Shown here piece by piece: positions 1-8,231 of a stretch of DNA of 64,000 nt. This stretch comes from an uncultured Flavobacteriales bacterium (lineage in GTDB: Bacteria; Bacteroidota; Bacteroidia; Flavobacteriales; Crocinitomicaceae): positions 62,001 to 126,000 of the forward strand of contig CAMLHZ010000006.1 of the NCBI GenBank assembly GCA_946480085.1, given 5' to 3'. The notes under the pieces are model-generated. The model did no database searches. It saw nothing but the letters and a program-made list of their open reading frames with translations, and was not told the origin of the DNA. Position 1 is the first letter of the stretch. Each line of letters begins with the position of its first letter. A program made the translations under genes and the position numbers.

Positions 1-1
1 G

Positions 2-1360
2 CTTATTGGGAAGAAACACGCGATGCTGCTTACTGAAACCGACAATGATTTTTTGTGGGAGAAATTAGTGGCAGGTGAACCTTATGCCGGAAAATTTAAA
101 CGCAAGAACAAGAAAGGTGAAACGATCTGGATTCAGGCTTCTTATAGCCCGGTTATTGATCTGAATGGCGAAATAGATAGGATTACCAATATATCTGTGG
201 ATATTACAAAAGATGTACTTGCCATAAAATCACTGGAGGAACTCAATAATCAAAAAGACAATTTTATAGCGAATGTGAGTCACGAACTCCGTTCACCAAT
301 TCATGCAATTTTAGGGTTTACTGATTTATTATTAGAATCGGAAGAGGATGAGAAAAAGCGAAAACAACTCCAATCTGTAAAAACCAGTGGCGACAGTTTA
401 CTTTATTTGGTGAACGGCATTCTTGATCTGAGTAAGATTGAAGCAGGCTTATTTCAGTTTGACCAATGTGATTTCCGGTTGAGAGAAGTTGTTGAAAATG
501 TGTTTGCCATCTTAGAAGGAAAAGCAAGAGAGAAGAATCTTTCCTTCAAGTATGAAATTGCCGCGCAGGTTCCTGATTTTATTAAAGGTGATCCAAACAG
601 ATTGACACAGATATTGATCAATTTATTGGACAATGCCTTAAAGTTCACGGAAAAAGGCGAAGTGAAGTTGATCATTTCGGGAGAACGAACGTCGTCAGGG
701 CAAGCTGCGTTGACATTCGTTGTTCAGGATACGGGAATTGGTATTTCACCCGATAAGCTGGAAAGTGTTTTTGGTCGTTTTACACAGGCAGAAAGTGATA
801 CAACCCGTAAATATGGTGGAACTGGTCTTGGATTGAATATTTGTAAGCTCCTGGTTGAAAAACAAGGCGGTACAATTGGGGTGAAAAGTATTCCGAATGA
901 AAAAACCGAATTCTTTTTTACAATTCATTTCGAAGCGCCAGAAGGAAAAGAACAATTGAGCGAAGAAAATGCTGAATACGATTATAGTTCATTAAAAGGA
1001 AACGTTCTTATGTGCGAAGACAGCAGACTTAACCTGTTTTTTGCTCAGCAGCTTTTTGATATGACGAATCTTGAACTGGACACTGCCAAAAATGGAAAAG
1101 AAGGAATTGAAATGTTCAAACAGAAAAGCTATGATGTGGTTTTAATGGACATCCAGATGCCTGAAATGGACGGTTATCAGGCTACAGAATACATTCGCAA
1201 AGAGCTGGGTTCGAAAACACCAATTATTGCAATCACTGCACATTCCATTACTAAGGAAAAAGAAAAATGCTTTGAAGTTGGAATGAACGATTATCTATCG
1301 AAACCGTTTAAGAAAAACGAATTGTTCGAGAAGATAAGTCATTGGATAAAGACCGAATAG
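2..1360 (+). CDS. Hybrid sensor histidine kinase/response regulator, 5' end outside the window
   Basis: A PAS-HisKA-HATPase-receiver hybrid kinase that would sense a signal and pass phosphate from His to its own receiver Asp. The reading frame is open to the first base, so the N-terminus lies outside; the first ATG at 23 falls inside a PAS domain (WIQASYSPV, then NISVDIT). The phospho-acceptor helix has FIANVSHELRSP with His at residue 87 counted from that ATG. The ATPase domain shows the N box (NLLDNALKF) and G boxes (DTGIGIS, GGTGLGL). The receiver carries VLMDIQMPEMDG with phospho-acceptor Asp376 and the conserved Lys in YLSKPF. No output domain follows, so phosphate probably goes to a separate Hpt or regulator. 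It faces a convergent lipoprotein gene 17 nt away with no terminator hairpin visible. The signal sensed is unknown. Confidence 0.93.
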   Translation, partial: LIGKKHAMLLTETDNDFLWEKLVAGEPYAGKFKRKNKKGETIWIQASYSPVIDLNGEIDRITNISVDITKDVLAIKSLEELNNQKDNFIANVSHELRSPIHAILGFTDLLLESEEDEKKRKQLQSVKTSGDSLLYLVNGILDLSKIEAGLFQFDQCDFRLREVVENVFAILEGKAREKNLSFKYEIAAQVPDFIKGDPNRLTQILINLLDNALKFTEKGEVKLIISGERTSSGQAALTFVVQDTGIGISPDKLESVFGRFTQAESDTTRKYGGTGLGLNICKLLVEKQGGTIGVKSIPNEKTEFFFTIHFEAPEGKEQLSEENAEYDYSSLKGNVLMCEDSRLNLFFAQQLFDMTNLELDTAKNGKEGIEMFKQKSYDVVLMDIQMPEMDGYQATEYIRKELGSKTPIIAITAHSITKEKEKCFEVGMNDYLSKPFKKNELFEKISHWIKTE

Positions 1361-1377
1361 AACTAAATCTTCAGGAA

Positions 1378-1812
1378 TTACTTCGTTCGCACCAATGTGT
1401 TCACATAATAAACATGAGGCCAGTCTTCGATCGTGAGTGAATCGTTCTGGTAATACACGTTGTAGGTATAATAGAAATCTTTCAGTACCATTAACGTGAA
1501 GTATGCAGAATGAGAACTTCCTTCTGAAAAATCACCTGAAGCAAAATCAACATCGGGCTCCTTTAACTCCTTGTCATTCTCAAACATTTGCACTCTTCCG
1601 TTTCGTTTGATCTTTACTTTATAAGTCGTTTCTGTAGATTCAGCATTCAAATTAGGAAGTGGATTTCCGTTATTATCCCCGTTGGGAGAGTGTGAAACGG
1701 TCCACTCGTATTCGCCAGCCATTTCATGAAAAAGTTGTGGATTGCGTTTGATACAAGCAGGGGTGCTGAATAAAACAAGAAGTAGAGAAATTGAAAGTAT
1801 CGACTTAATCAT
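1378..1812 (-). CDS. Small predicted lipoprotein of unknown function
   Basis: A 144-residue protein with a hydrophobic N-terminal segment and a lipobox-like STPAC (Cys at about residue 20), so it is probably processed by signal peptidase II and anchored in the envelope. The mature part has alternating polar and aromatic residues (YKVKIKRNGRVQMF, YYTYNVYYQNDSLTI) that suggest a small beta-barrel of the lipocalin-like kind common in Bacteroidota, but I cannot assign a family. A -7 promoter box lies just upstream at 1832-1839. No enzymatic motif is visible. Confidence 0.75.
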   Translation of the reverse strand: MIKSILSISLLLVLFSTPACIKRNPQLFHEMAGEYEWTVSHSPNGDNNGNPLPNLNAESTETTYKVKIKRNGRVQMFENDKELKEPDVDFASGDFSEGSSHSAYFTLMVLKDFYYTYNVYYQNDSLTIEDWPHVYYVNTLVRTK

Positions 1813-1831
1813 AATTAGGTGTTGAATGAAT

Positions 1832-1839
1832 CAAATATA
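1832..1839 (-). promoter_or_regulatory. Promoter -7 box for the 1378-1812 lipoprotein gene
   Basis: Reading the minus strand, TATATTTG matches the Bacteroidota -7 consensus TAnnTTTG exactly. It ends 20 nt upstream of the ATG. No convincing TTTG/TTG -33 box is seen at the right distance. Confidence 0.5.
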
Positions 1840-1908
1840 GGGATTTTTTGGTTCGAATACTTTTCGAAAGTTGGTTGGAAAGATTGAAAACGTAACCATT
1901 TCGCCCAA

Positions 1909-1939
1909 TTGCGAATAGGTTTATTTCTGGCTATATTTG
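1909..1939 (+). promoter_or_regulatory. Bacteroidota-type promoter for the PH-like gene
   Basis: TTG at 1909-1911, a 20-nt spacer, then TATATTTG at 1932-1939 match the -33/-7 consensus. Transcription would start near 1946, about 14 nt before the ATG at 1960. The promoter overlaps a possible TTG start at 1909, so the longer reading frame is unlikely to be translated. Confidence 0.7.
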
Positions 1940-1959
1940 AGACATTCAATTTAAAGCCT

Positions 1960-2337
1960 ATGGAAGAAACGATTTTAAGACAATCGCAAGCAGGATATTT
2001 TCAATCAGCAGTAAAAGTGCTTCTTGGAGATGTTGTACTTACAAATAAACGTGTTTTTTATTCCGGAACTCAGGAAAGGGTTAAACTGAACCATGGTGCT
2101 GTTGGCAATATCATTAGAGATAAAATGGAATCAGCTATGGGTTACGATAATCTTCAGGAAGATCTGATTTTTGATATTCCGTTGTCGGAGGTTTCCGCAA
2201 GTTTAAAGCGATTTGGTTTGTCCAAAAGGTTATTGCTTACTGATGCGAACGGAAAGCAATTCAGTCTTCAAATCAATAACAAAGCTGATCGAAATGAATG
2301 GGTTGAAGCTGTTGAAAAAGCAAAAAAAGGACAGTAA
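1960..2337 (+). CDS. Small PH/GRAM-like domain protein
   Basis: A 125-residue protein starting at MEETILR. The pattern (VLLGDVVLTNKRVFYSG, then IPLSEVSASLKRFGLSKR, LLLTDANGKQFSLQI, ending in an amphipathic helix DRNEWVEAVEKA) is that of a GRAM or bacterial PH fold: beta-strands with one C-terminal helix. No signal peptide or membrane segment, so probably cytoplasmic. I chose the ATG at 1960 because an upstream in-frame TTG at 1909 lies inside the promoter. The stop codon is followed two bases later by the Nif3-like gene, so the two are probably co-transcribed. The ligand is unknown; the fold is inferred from sequence pattern only. Confidence 0.75.
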   Translation: MEETILRQSQAGYFQSAVKVLLGDVVLTNKRVFYSGTQERVKLNHGAVGNIIRDKMESAMGYDNLQEDLIFDIPLSEVSASLKRFGLSKRLLLTDANGKQFSLQINNKADRNEWVEAVEKAKKGQ

Positions 2338-2339
2338 AT

Positions 2340-3434
2340 ATGAAAGTATCCGAACTTGTTTCTTATCTGAATAGCCTCGCTCCGTATACGTATCAGGAAA
2401 GCTATGACAACTCAGGATTGTTGGTCGGTGATCCAAATACTGAGATCAAAGGCGTTTTGGTTGCGCTTGACTGCATTGAAACAGTGCTTGATGAAGCCAT
2501 TGTTGTAGGTGCAAACGTAATTGTTACACATCATCCCATCATTTTTAAAGGACTGAAACGCATTACTGGGGCAAGTTATATTGAGAAAGTAGTTCAGAAA
2601 GCAATCAAACACGATTTAAACCTGATTTCGATTCACACCAACCTGGATAACATGTCATATGGTGTGAACAAGATCATTTCCAATAAAATTGGACTTCAGA
2701 ATACCAAAATTTTACTTCCGAAGGAAAATGGATTTGTCAAGTTACAAGTTTATGTTCCCGCAACGCATTCTGATCTGTTAAGGAGTGCTTTATCAGAAGC
2801 TGGTGCCGGAAAAATTGGCGATTACGAAGCCTGCAGTTTTTCTTTTACAGGAACCGGACGATTTATTCCGGATGAAAATGCGAACCCTTTCATAGGTAAA
2901 TCGGGAGTTCTGGAACAAGTTCAGGAGGAAAAAATTGAAGTTACAGTTCCTCAGCATTGTTTGGGGAAAGTATTGTCGGCCATGAAACAAGCGCACCCTT
3001 ACGAGGAAATTGCGTACGATGTGATAGCCGTGAACAATACCAATGAACAAGTTGGAAGCGGAATGGTGGGTGAATTGTCAGTTGAAGAAGATACTGTAGA
3101 GTTTTTAAAGAGAATTAAAGCTGTTTTTGGGTCCGGAGCAGTTCGTTATACAGAAATTCATTCTTCAACAGTAAAAAGAGTTGCCGTTTGCGGTGGTTCG
3201 GGAAGTTTTTTGTTGAACGCAGCAAAAAGAGGCGGAGCAGACGTTTTTATTACTGCCGACTTCAAATATCACGAGTTTTTTGATGCCGAAAAGCAAATAA
3301 TTATTGCGGATATCGGACATTTTGAATCAGAACAATATACTTCGGACTGGTTGGTAGCTCAAATGCAGAAAAATTTTACTACTTTTGCCGTTCGTTTAAC
3401 GAGTGTAAATACGAATCCAATAAATTATCTCTAA
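2340..3434 (+). CDS. Nif3-like dinuclear metal centre protein (YbgI/YqfO family)
   Basis: A 364-residue Nif3-family protein. Family members form toroidal hexamers with a two-metal site; they are often annotated as GTP cyclohydrolase 1 type 2, but the biological role is unsettled. Metal-ligand motifs are present: VTHHPIIF near residue 63, SIHTNLDN near residue 100, and the C-terminal TADFKYHEF and ADIGHFESE. Between the two halves (about residues 130-235) sits the extra PII/CutA-like domain, which gives the long form of the family. It starts 2 nt after the PH-like gene and ends 2 nt before the zinc-ribbon gene. The Nif3 plus C4 zinc-ribbon pairing is recurrent in Bacteroidota as far as I know and suggests a shared role. 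Confidence 0.92.
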   Translation: MKVSELVSYLNSLAPYTYQESYDNSGLLVGDPNTEIKGVLVALDCIETVLDEAIVVGANVIVTHHPIIFKGLKRITGASYIEKVVQKAIKHDLNLISIHTNLDNMSYGVNKIISNKIGLQNTKILLPKENGFVKLQVYVPATHSDLLRSALSEAGAGKIGDYEACSFSFTGTGRFIPDENANPFIGKSGVLEQVQEEKIEVTVPQHCLGKVLSAMKQAHPYEEIAYDVIAVNNTNEQVGSGMVGELSVEEDTVEFLKRIKAVFGSGAVRYTEIHSSTVKRVAVCGGSGSFLLNAAKRGGADVFITADFKYHEFFDAEKQIIIADIGHFESEQYTSDWLVAQMQKNFTTFAVRLTSVNTNPINYL

Positions 3435-3436
3435 GG

Positions 3437-4186
3437 ATGGCTGCAAAAGCAAGTACTAAAGAAACAACAGTTGCTGAAAAGTTAGATGCGTTGTACGCAT
3501 TGCAAAAAATTGATTCTCAAATCGATAGCATTAGAACAGTACGTGGTGAATTGCCACTTGAAGTTCAAGACCTTGAGGATGAGATTGAAGGTTTGGAAAC
3601 AAGAATGAAGAAAATGCAGGAAGAGGTAAAAGAACTTGATACAGAAGTTACTGACCGTAAGAATGCAATTAAAGATGCAGAAGCTGCAATCGTTAAGTTC
3701 AAAGAACAACAAAATAATGTGCGTAACAACCGTGAATTTGAATCTTTAGACAAAGAAATCGAATTCCAGGAGTTGGAAATTAAATTGCACGAAAAACGTA
3801 TTAAAGAGGCTAAGGCTAAAGTTGGCGCTAAGAAAGAAGTGGTTGACGAAGCAAAAGAGCGTTTGGAAATGCGTAAAGGAGATTTAGCGGTGAAACAAGG
3901 TGAACTTGATGAAATCGTTGCTGAAACTCAAAAAGATGAAGAAGTACTTCAAGCGAAATCAGAGAAAGCTAAAGCTGCTATCGATGAGCGTTTGATCATG
4001 GCTTACGATCGTTTGCGTACAAATGCGAAGAATGGTTTGGCAGTTGTTGGTGTAGATCGTGACTCTTGTGGAGGATGTTTCAACAAAATTCCACCTCAAC
4101 GTCAGTTAGATATTGAAACAAGAAAAAAAGTAATCGTTTGTGAGCACTGTGGACGTATTTTAGTTCCATCTACTATCGAAGATTAA
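3437..4186 (+). CDS. C4-type zinc-ribbon coiled-coil protein
   Basis: A 249-residue cytoplasmic protein. Residues about 15-180 are a long, highly charged coiled coil (repeated E/K/D-rich heptads). The C-terminus carries a four-cysteine zinc ribbon: CGGC near residue 212 and CEHC near residue 235, followed by GRILVP. This is the zf-RING_7/YacP-associated coiled-coil family found across bacteria, with proposed nucleic-acid or RNA-related roles; the precise function is unknown. It follows the Nif3-like gene by 2 nt, and the shared transcript ends in an intrinsic terminator at 4205-4236. Confidence 0.9.
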   Translation: MAAKASTKETTVAEKLDALYALQKIDSQIDSIRTVRGELPLEVQDLEDEIEGLETRMKKMQEEVKELDTEVTDRKNAIKDAEAAIVKFKEQQNNVRNNREFESLDKEIEFQELEIKLHEKRIKEAKAKVGAKKEVVDEAKERLEMRKGDLAVKQGELDEIVAETQKDEEVLQAKSEKAKAAIDERLIMAYDRLRTNAKNGLAVVGVDRDSCGGCFNKIPPQRQLDIETRKKVIVCEHCGRILVPSTIED

Positions 4187-4204
4187 TTTTCAAAAAATAG
4201 ATTT

Positions 4205-4236
4205 AAAGGGTTATTCGAAAGAGTAGCCCTTTTTTG
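4205..4236 (+). terminator. Intrinsic terminator after the Nif3-zinc-ribbon operon
   Basis: Stem AAGGGTTA (4206-4213) pairs with TAGCCCTT (4224-4231) with one G-T wobble and a 10-nt loop, followed by a T run. Confidence 0.85.
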
Positions 4237-4268
4237 TTTTCCAAAATAATCAGGAGAAAAAAGATGAT

Positions 4269-4339
4269 CACATAGAGACATAGGTCACATAGATTTTTTA
4301 CATAAGTTGATTCAACTATGTGTTCTATCTTCCTATGTG
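4269..4339. repeat. Symmetric CACATAG inverted repeat (family A)
   Basis: Two CACATAG words (4269-4275, 4286-4292) separated by exactly 10 nt form the left arm. Two CTATGTG words (4316-4322, 4333-4339), also 10 nt apart, form the right arm. The loop is 23 nt. The same word with the same spacing recurs at 40812-40835, and denser CACATAG clusters lie at 13080-13306 and 53140-53170. Confidence 0.8.
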
Positions 4340-4437
4340 TTGGTTTTTCGTCAACTGATAATTTAATCCGAAATGTTTTTCTTTCAACACTTCACCGAAA
4401 GTTTCACTATTTCCATGGTTAGGGCGTTCTGAATGGT

Positions 4438-4445
4438 TATTTTTG
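4438..4445 (+). promoter_or_regulatory. Promoter -7 box for ccsBA
   Basis: TATTTTTG matches TAnnTTTG exactly and ends 26 nt before the ccsBA ATG. No clear TTG at the -33 distance. Confidence 0.45.
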
Positions 4446-4471
4446 CAAACGGAAAATAAATCCGTTTTTAG

Positions 4472-7400
4472 ATGGAAAAAATAGCGAGCGCACTTTTCTC
4501 AATGCGTGGAATGGCAGTAGCAATGCTGATCTTCTTCGTAGCAATTGCAAGAGCAACTTTTATTGAAGCAAATGAAACAACACAGGCTGCAAAGTTGTGG
4601 GTGTATAATGCACGTTGGTTCGAATTCCTATTGGTGTTTTTGGCAATAAATCTGGTTGCGAATATTGTGCGCTATAGAATGTGGCGTCGCGAGAAGATTG
4701 CGATGTTTATGTTTCATATTTCGTTCATCGTGATCATCATTGGTGCTGGTGTAACACGCTATTTTGGTTTTGAAGGAAGAATGTACATTGCAGAGGGTGA
4801 AGCTGTCAACAGAATTGAAACTGCTGAGCCTTATGTTTATTTCCATGTAAATGACGGTGAGAAATATCAGTACCGCGATTCTGTAATGAAATTCATGGCA
4901 GAAAGCTATCCGAATTCTGTTGATTTCAAAACGAAATTACCTGGAAAGTCTGAAGTAACCGTTGAATACGTCGACTTTAAATCGAAATACATTGATTCAT
5001 TGCGTATTGATCCAAAATCGAAGAAAAAAGCATTGGACATTGTATTGGATGGAATGAAGTCTAACTTCGTACTACCGGGAGAAGATTTGAATCTGGGCGG
5101 TGCAATTTTGTTCTATTCTAATTCCAGCGATCCCGGAATTCATATTTTCGAACAAGGAGATTCATTGGTGATTCGTGCAACTATTCCTATGCAGAGCATT
5201 GCCATGTCACAATTGCAGAAATCTCAGCAAAGTGGTGCTCCAATTTCAGATTCGCTTTACAATTCTATCTTACCAAATACTGTTTACAAGATCAGTCCAA
5301 GAACGCTGTACTCGTTTATGGGGAAACAATTTGTTTTCAAGCAGGTAATTCCAAATGCAAAACGAGAATTGATCTCTTCAGGTCGTAAAGACAGAGGTTC
5401 CGACTATTTGACATTGAAAGTTTCAAATGGTGGAAAATCGAAGATCGTTCGCATCAAAGGTGGTATTGAAGAAGTTGGTCAACCAACAGTTTTCAGTTTC
5501 AATGGATTGAATTACGCCATTAGCTACGGACTTAGATTCAGACCTTTGCCTTTCCAAATAAAGTGTGAAGATTTTATGATGGATAGATATCCCGGATCTG
5601 ATATTGCATCGTCTTACTCAAGTAATATTGCCATTCAGGATAAGCAGAATGGAGTAGACAAGAAAAAGCATTTGTTCATGAATCATGTGGTTGATTACAA
5701 CGGTTACCGCTTCTTCCAAAGTTCTTATTTCCCTGATGAAACAGGGACAATTTTGAGCGTAAACAGTGATTTTTGGGGAACAAACATCAGTTACCTTGGT
5801 TATTTATTAATGATTATCGGAATGATTATGAGCTTGTTTGCGAAAGATGGTCGACTTAGAGAATTGATTGGGAAATTTGGAAAGAAATCAGCTGCTGTCG
5901 CTGTTTTATTGATTTCCACTTACTCATTCGGACAAGAAGGAGAGCACAATCACGATCATGAAGGTCACGACCATTCGCATCACGTTGTAGCTTCCAAACC
6001 GAATACTGCCGAGATGGAACGTCAGGAGAGAGAAGCCGCTAAAATGGTTCGTTTTATCTCAAAAGAACATTCTGAGGAACTGGCTTCGCTTTTGGTTCAG
6101 GATTTTAAAGGAAGAAATATTCCTTACCACACCATGTGTGATCAGTTGTTGCGAAAGATCTATGGAAAGAACAAGTTCGAAGATTACAATGCTGTTCAGG
6201 TGGTGACATCCATGCATATGTATCCCTTGTACTGGAACAACCAAAAAATCATTAGAGTACAACCCGCTGTTCGCGAGCGTTTGGGCTTGTCGGATTACGT
6301 TTCATACAATGAATTAACGGTTTTAGTTGACCGCGAGCAAGGAATACATGACTACAAGTACATGGATGAGTACAAAGAAGCCATGCGTTTATCTGAGGCA
6401 AAACAAAATGAGTTTCAGAAAAAACTGATCAAGCTAACAGAGCGTTTTGAGATCATTGTAGGATTGGAAAATTCAAGTTATATGAGAATTATTCCAGTAC
6501 CGGGTGCAAAAAACAGTACATGGTATTCTCCAACTTCCCAAGAAGCGGTAAATGGTGCTCGTTCTTCCGCTGAAATTGCCTTTAAATATTTTGGCTGGTT
6601 GTACGAGAATTTGGGCGAGAACAGTGATTACCAGGTTCCGAATGGATTGTTGAAAGACTTGAAATCGGTGCAGCGTGCAATGACTCCGGCAGACAAATTA
6701 CCTTCTGAAACACAGGTGAAATTGGAAATTTCGTACAATAAAATGACGATTTTCAAGAATGCAGAGATGCTCTATTTCTTATTGGGTGTATTTCTTTTGA
6801 TTCTTTATTTTATCAAATTGTTGGTTCAACCGAAGAACGATCGAGTATTCAAAATATTCCGTTACATTTTCGTTGGAGGAATGATTATCACCTTCCTTTA
6901 CCACGGTTATGGATTGGCTGTTCGTTCATACATCTCAGGTTATGCGCCATGGAGTGATGGCTATGAAGCATTGGTTTTCATTGCTTGGGTAGCTGTTTTA
7001 CTCGCAATTATCTTAATGAAACGAATTCCGGTAATTATTGCTTTAGCTGCTTTGTTGGCGGGAAGTATCATCATGGTTACAGAGTTGGAATTGTTGGATC
7101 CGCAAATTACACCGTTGGCACCCGTTCTGAAAAGTTACTGGTTGAAAGTGCACGTTGCGGTCATTACTTCGTCGTACGCATTTCTAGGCTTGGCCTGTAT
7201 TCTGGGGTTGACAAACCTGATTTTGTTTGTTACACGAACAATGAAAAATGCAAAACACATTAACAAGGATATCAGCGACTTAACACACGCTGCCGAAATT
7301 TTGATGATGATTGGAACTTTCATGTTAACCATTGGAACTTTCCTTGGCGGAATTTGGGCCAATGAGTCGTGGGGAAGATATTGGGGTTGGGACCCGAAAG

Positions 7401-7699
7401 AAACATGGGCTTTAGCTTCAGTTTTGGTTTATGCCATTATTTTACATTTCCGTTTCATTCCAGGCTTGAAAAGTAAATATGCGTTCAACGTTGCAAGTTT
7501 CTTCGGTTATGCAGCAATCATGTTTACATTCTTTGGTGTAAACTTCATCTTAGTTGGTCTACATTCTTACGCTCAAGGTGATGGAGCTGTAAGTTTGCCA
7601 TCGTATATTTATGTCATGTTCGTACTGTTTATTGCATTGGCAGTTTGGGCTGGAATCAAAAGCACTATCTACAACCGTAAAATGAAAGAATTGTTATGA
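4472..7699 (+). CDS. ccsBA: Fused cytochrome c biogenesis protein CcsBA (ResB-CcsA, System II haem lyase)
   Basis: A 1075-residue membrane protein fusing ResB/CcsB (residues 1 to about 445) to CcsA (about 770-1075). It exports haem and ligates it to CXXCH apocytochromes on the outer face of the inner membrane. Visible in sequence: four N-terminal membrane segments around a large periplasmic ResB domain, a middle region, then multiple C-terminal membrane helices with the haem-handling WWD motif (WGRYWGWDPKETWAL, about 965-980) flanked by candidate haem-ligand histidines (KVHVAVIT about 893; GLHSYAQ about 1030). A His/Asp-rich stretch (HNHDHEGHDHSHH, about 490-505) lies in the middle region after a signal-like helix. 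Length and order match the Bacteroidota fused form. It overlaps the peroxidase gene by ATGA. A diheme cytochrome candidate is at 45221. Confidence 0.95.
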   Translation: MEKIASALFSMRGMAVAMLIFFVAIARATFIEANETTQAAKLWVYNARWFEFLLVFLAINLVANIVRYRMWRREKIAMFMFHISFIVIIIGAGVTRYFGFEGRMYIAEGEAVNRIETAEPYVYFHVNDGEKYQYRDSVMKFMAESYPNSVDFKTKLPGKSEVTVEYVDFKSKYIDSLRIDPKSKKKALDIVLDGMKSNFVLPGEDLNLGGAILFYSNSSDPGIHIFEQGDSLVIRATIPMQSIAMSQLQKSQQSGAPISDSLYNSILPNTVYKISPRTLYSFMGKQFVFKQVIPNAKRELISSGRKDRGSDYLTLKVSNGGKSKIVRIKGGIEEVGQPTVFSFNGLNYAISYGLRFRPLPFQIKCEDFMMDRYPGSDIASSYSSNIAIQDKQNGVDKKKHLFMNHVVDYNGYRFFQSSYFPDETGTILSVNSDFWGTNISYLGYLLMIIGMIMSLFAKDGRLRELIGKFGKKSAAVAVLLISTYSFGQEGEHNHDHEGHDHSHHVVASKPNTAEMERQEREAAKMVRFISKEHSEELASLLVQDFKGRNIPYHTMCDQLLRKIYGKNKFEDYNAVQVVTSMHMYPLYWNNQKIIRVQPAVRERLGLSDYVSYNELTVLVDREQGIHDYKYMDEYKEAMRLSEAKQNEFQKKLIKLTERFEIIVGLENSSYMRIIPVPGAKNSTWYSPTSQEAVNGARSSAEIAFKYFGWLYENLGENSDYQVPNGLLKDLKSVQRAMTPADKLPSETQVKLEISYNKMTIFKNAEMLYFLLGVFLLILYFIKLLVQPKNDRVFKIFRYIFVGGMIITFLYHGYGLAVRSYISGYAPWSDGYEALVFIAWVAVLLAIILMKRIPVIIALAALLAGSIIMVTELELLDPQITPLAPVLKSYWLKVHVAVITSSYAFLGLACILGLTNLILFVTRTMKNAKHINKDISDLTHAAEILMMIGTFMLTIGTFLGGIWANESWGRYWGWDPKETWALASVLVYAIILHFRFIPGLKSKYAFNVASFFGYAAIMFTFFGVNFILVGLHSYAQGDGAVSLPSYIYVMFVLFIALAVWAGIKSTIYNRKMKELL

Positions 7700-8157
7700 G
7701 GCTAGAAGATATTCAAATCAAATCGCTTGAAGGTGAAACCATAGATTGGTCGAACTTCAAAGGAAAGAAACTGCTTTTTGTGAATGTGGCTTCTGAATGC
7801 GGCTTTACACCACAGTATGCAGAATTACAAGGTCTTTACGAAGAATTTGGAGCAAACAATTTTGAAGTGATTGGCGTTCCGTGTAACGATTTCGGAGCTC
7901 AAGAACCTGGTTCAGCTGAACAAATTGGTGAATTTTGCACCAAGCGTTACGGAGTTACATTTCCCTTAACTGAAAAAATTACCATTCTCGGAGATCAAAA
8001 ACATCCGTTGTATCAGTTCTTAACAGCAATTGATGGTAACGAGGTAGAATGGAACTTTCAAAAGTATTTGGTGAACGAAAATGGGGAAGTAGTGAAAGTT
8101 TTACTTTCAGGTGTTTCTCCGTTTGACGATGAAATTGTAAATTGGTTAGAAAAGTAA
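7696..8157 (+). CDS. Glutathione peroxidase-family thiol peroxidase
   Basis: A 153-residue cytoplasmic peroxidase of the GPx/BsaA family that would reduce hydrogen peroxide or organic hydroperoxides. Peroxidatic Cys35 sits in NVASECGFTPQ, in place of the selenocysteine of animal enzymes. The catalytic Gln is in CNDFGAQEPG (Gln69), and the Trp-Asn pair is in EWNFQKYLV. Bacterial Cys-GPx enzymes are generally recycled by thioredoxin rather than glutathione. Cys63, beside the QEP motif, is not the position I would expect for the resolving Cys. The start overlaps the end of ccsBA by 4 nt (ATGA), implying translational coupling. bshB1 follows 74 nt later, so bacillithiol could be relevant to recycling (inference). 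Confidence 0.93.
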   Translation: MRLEDIQIKSLEGETIDWSNFKGKKLLFVNVASECGFTPQYAELQGLYEEFGANNFEVIGVPCNDFGAQEPGSAEQIGEFCTKRYGVTFPLTEKITILGDQKHPLYQFLTAIDGNEVEWNFQKYLVNENGEVVKVLLSGVSPFDDEIVNWLEK

Positions 8158-8159
8158 AT

Positions 8160-8218
8160 CATCTCGACTACGCTCGATGACCTGTTTAGAAAAGGTGACT
8201 GAGCGGAGTCGAAGGCAA
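8160..8218. repeat. Palindromic TCGAGCGGAGTCGA-type element (family B), complete hairpin
   Basis: Left arm CTCGACTACGCTCGATGACC (8163-8182) and right arm GGTGACTGAGCGGAGTCGAA (8194-8213) are imperfect inverted copies around an 11-nt loop. It fills most of the gap between the peroxidase stop and bshB1. Half-elements of the same family lie at 9642, 20498 and 50755. Confidence 0.85.
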
Positions 8219-8231
8219 CTTTTGAAGTATT

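Noticed and set aside
4263..4342. CACATAG array as a possible CRISPR
   Set aside because: The repeat is 7 nt with 10-nt or irregular spacers, it is inverted within itself, and no cas gene is near.
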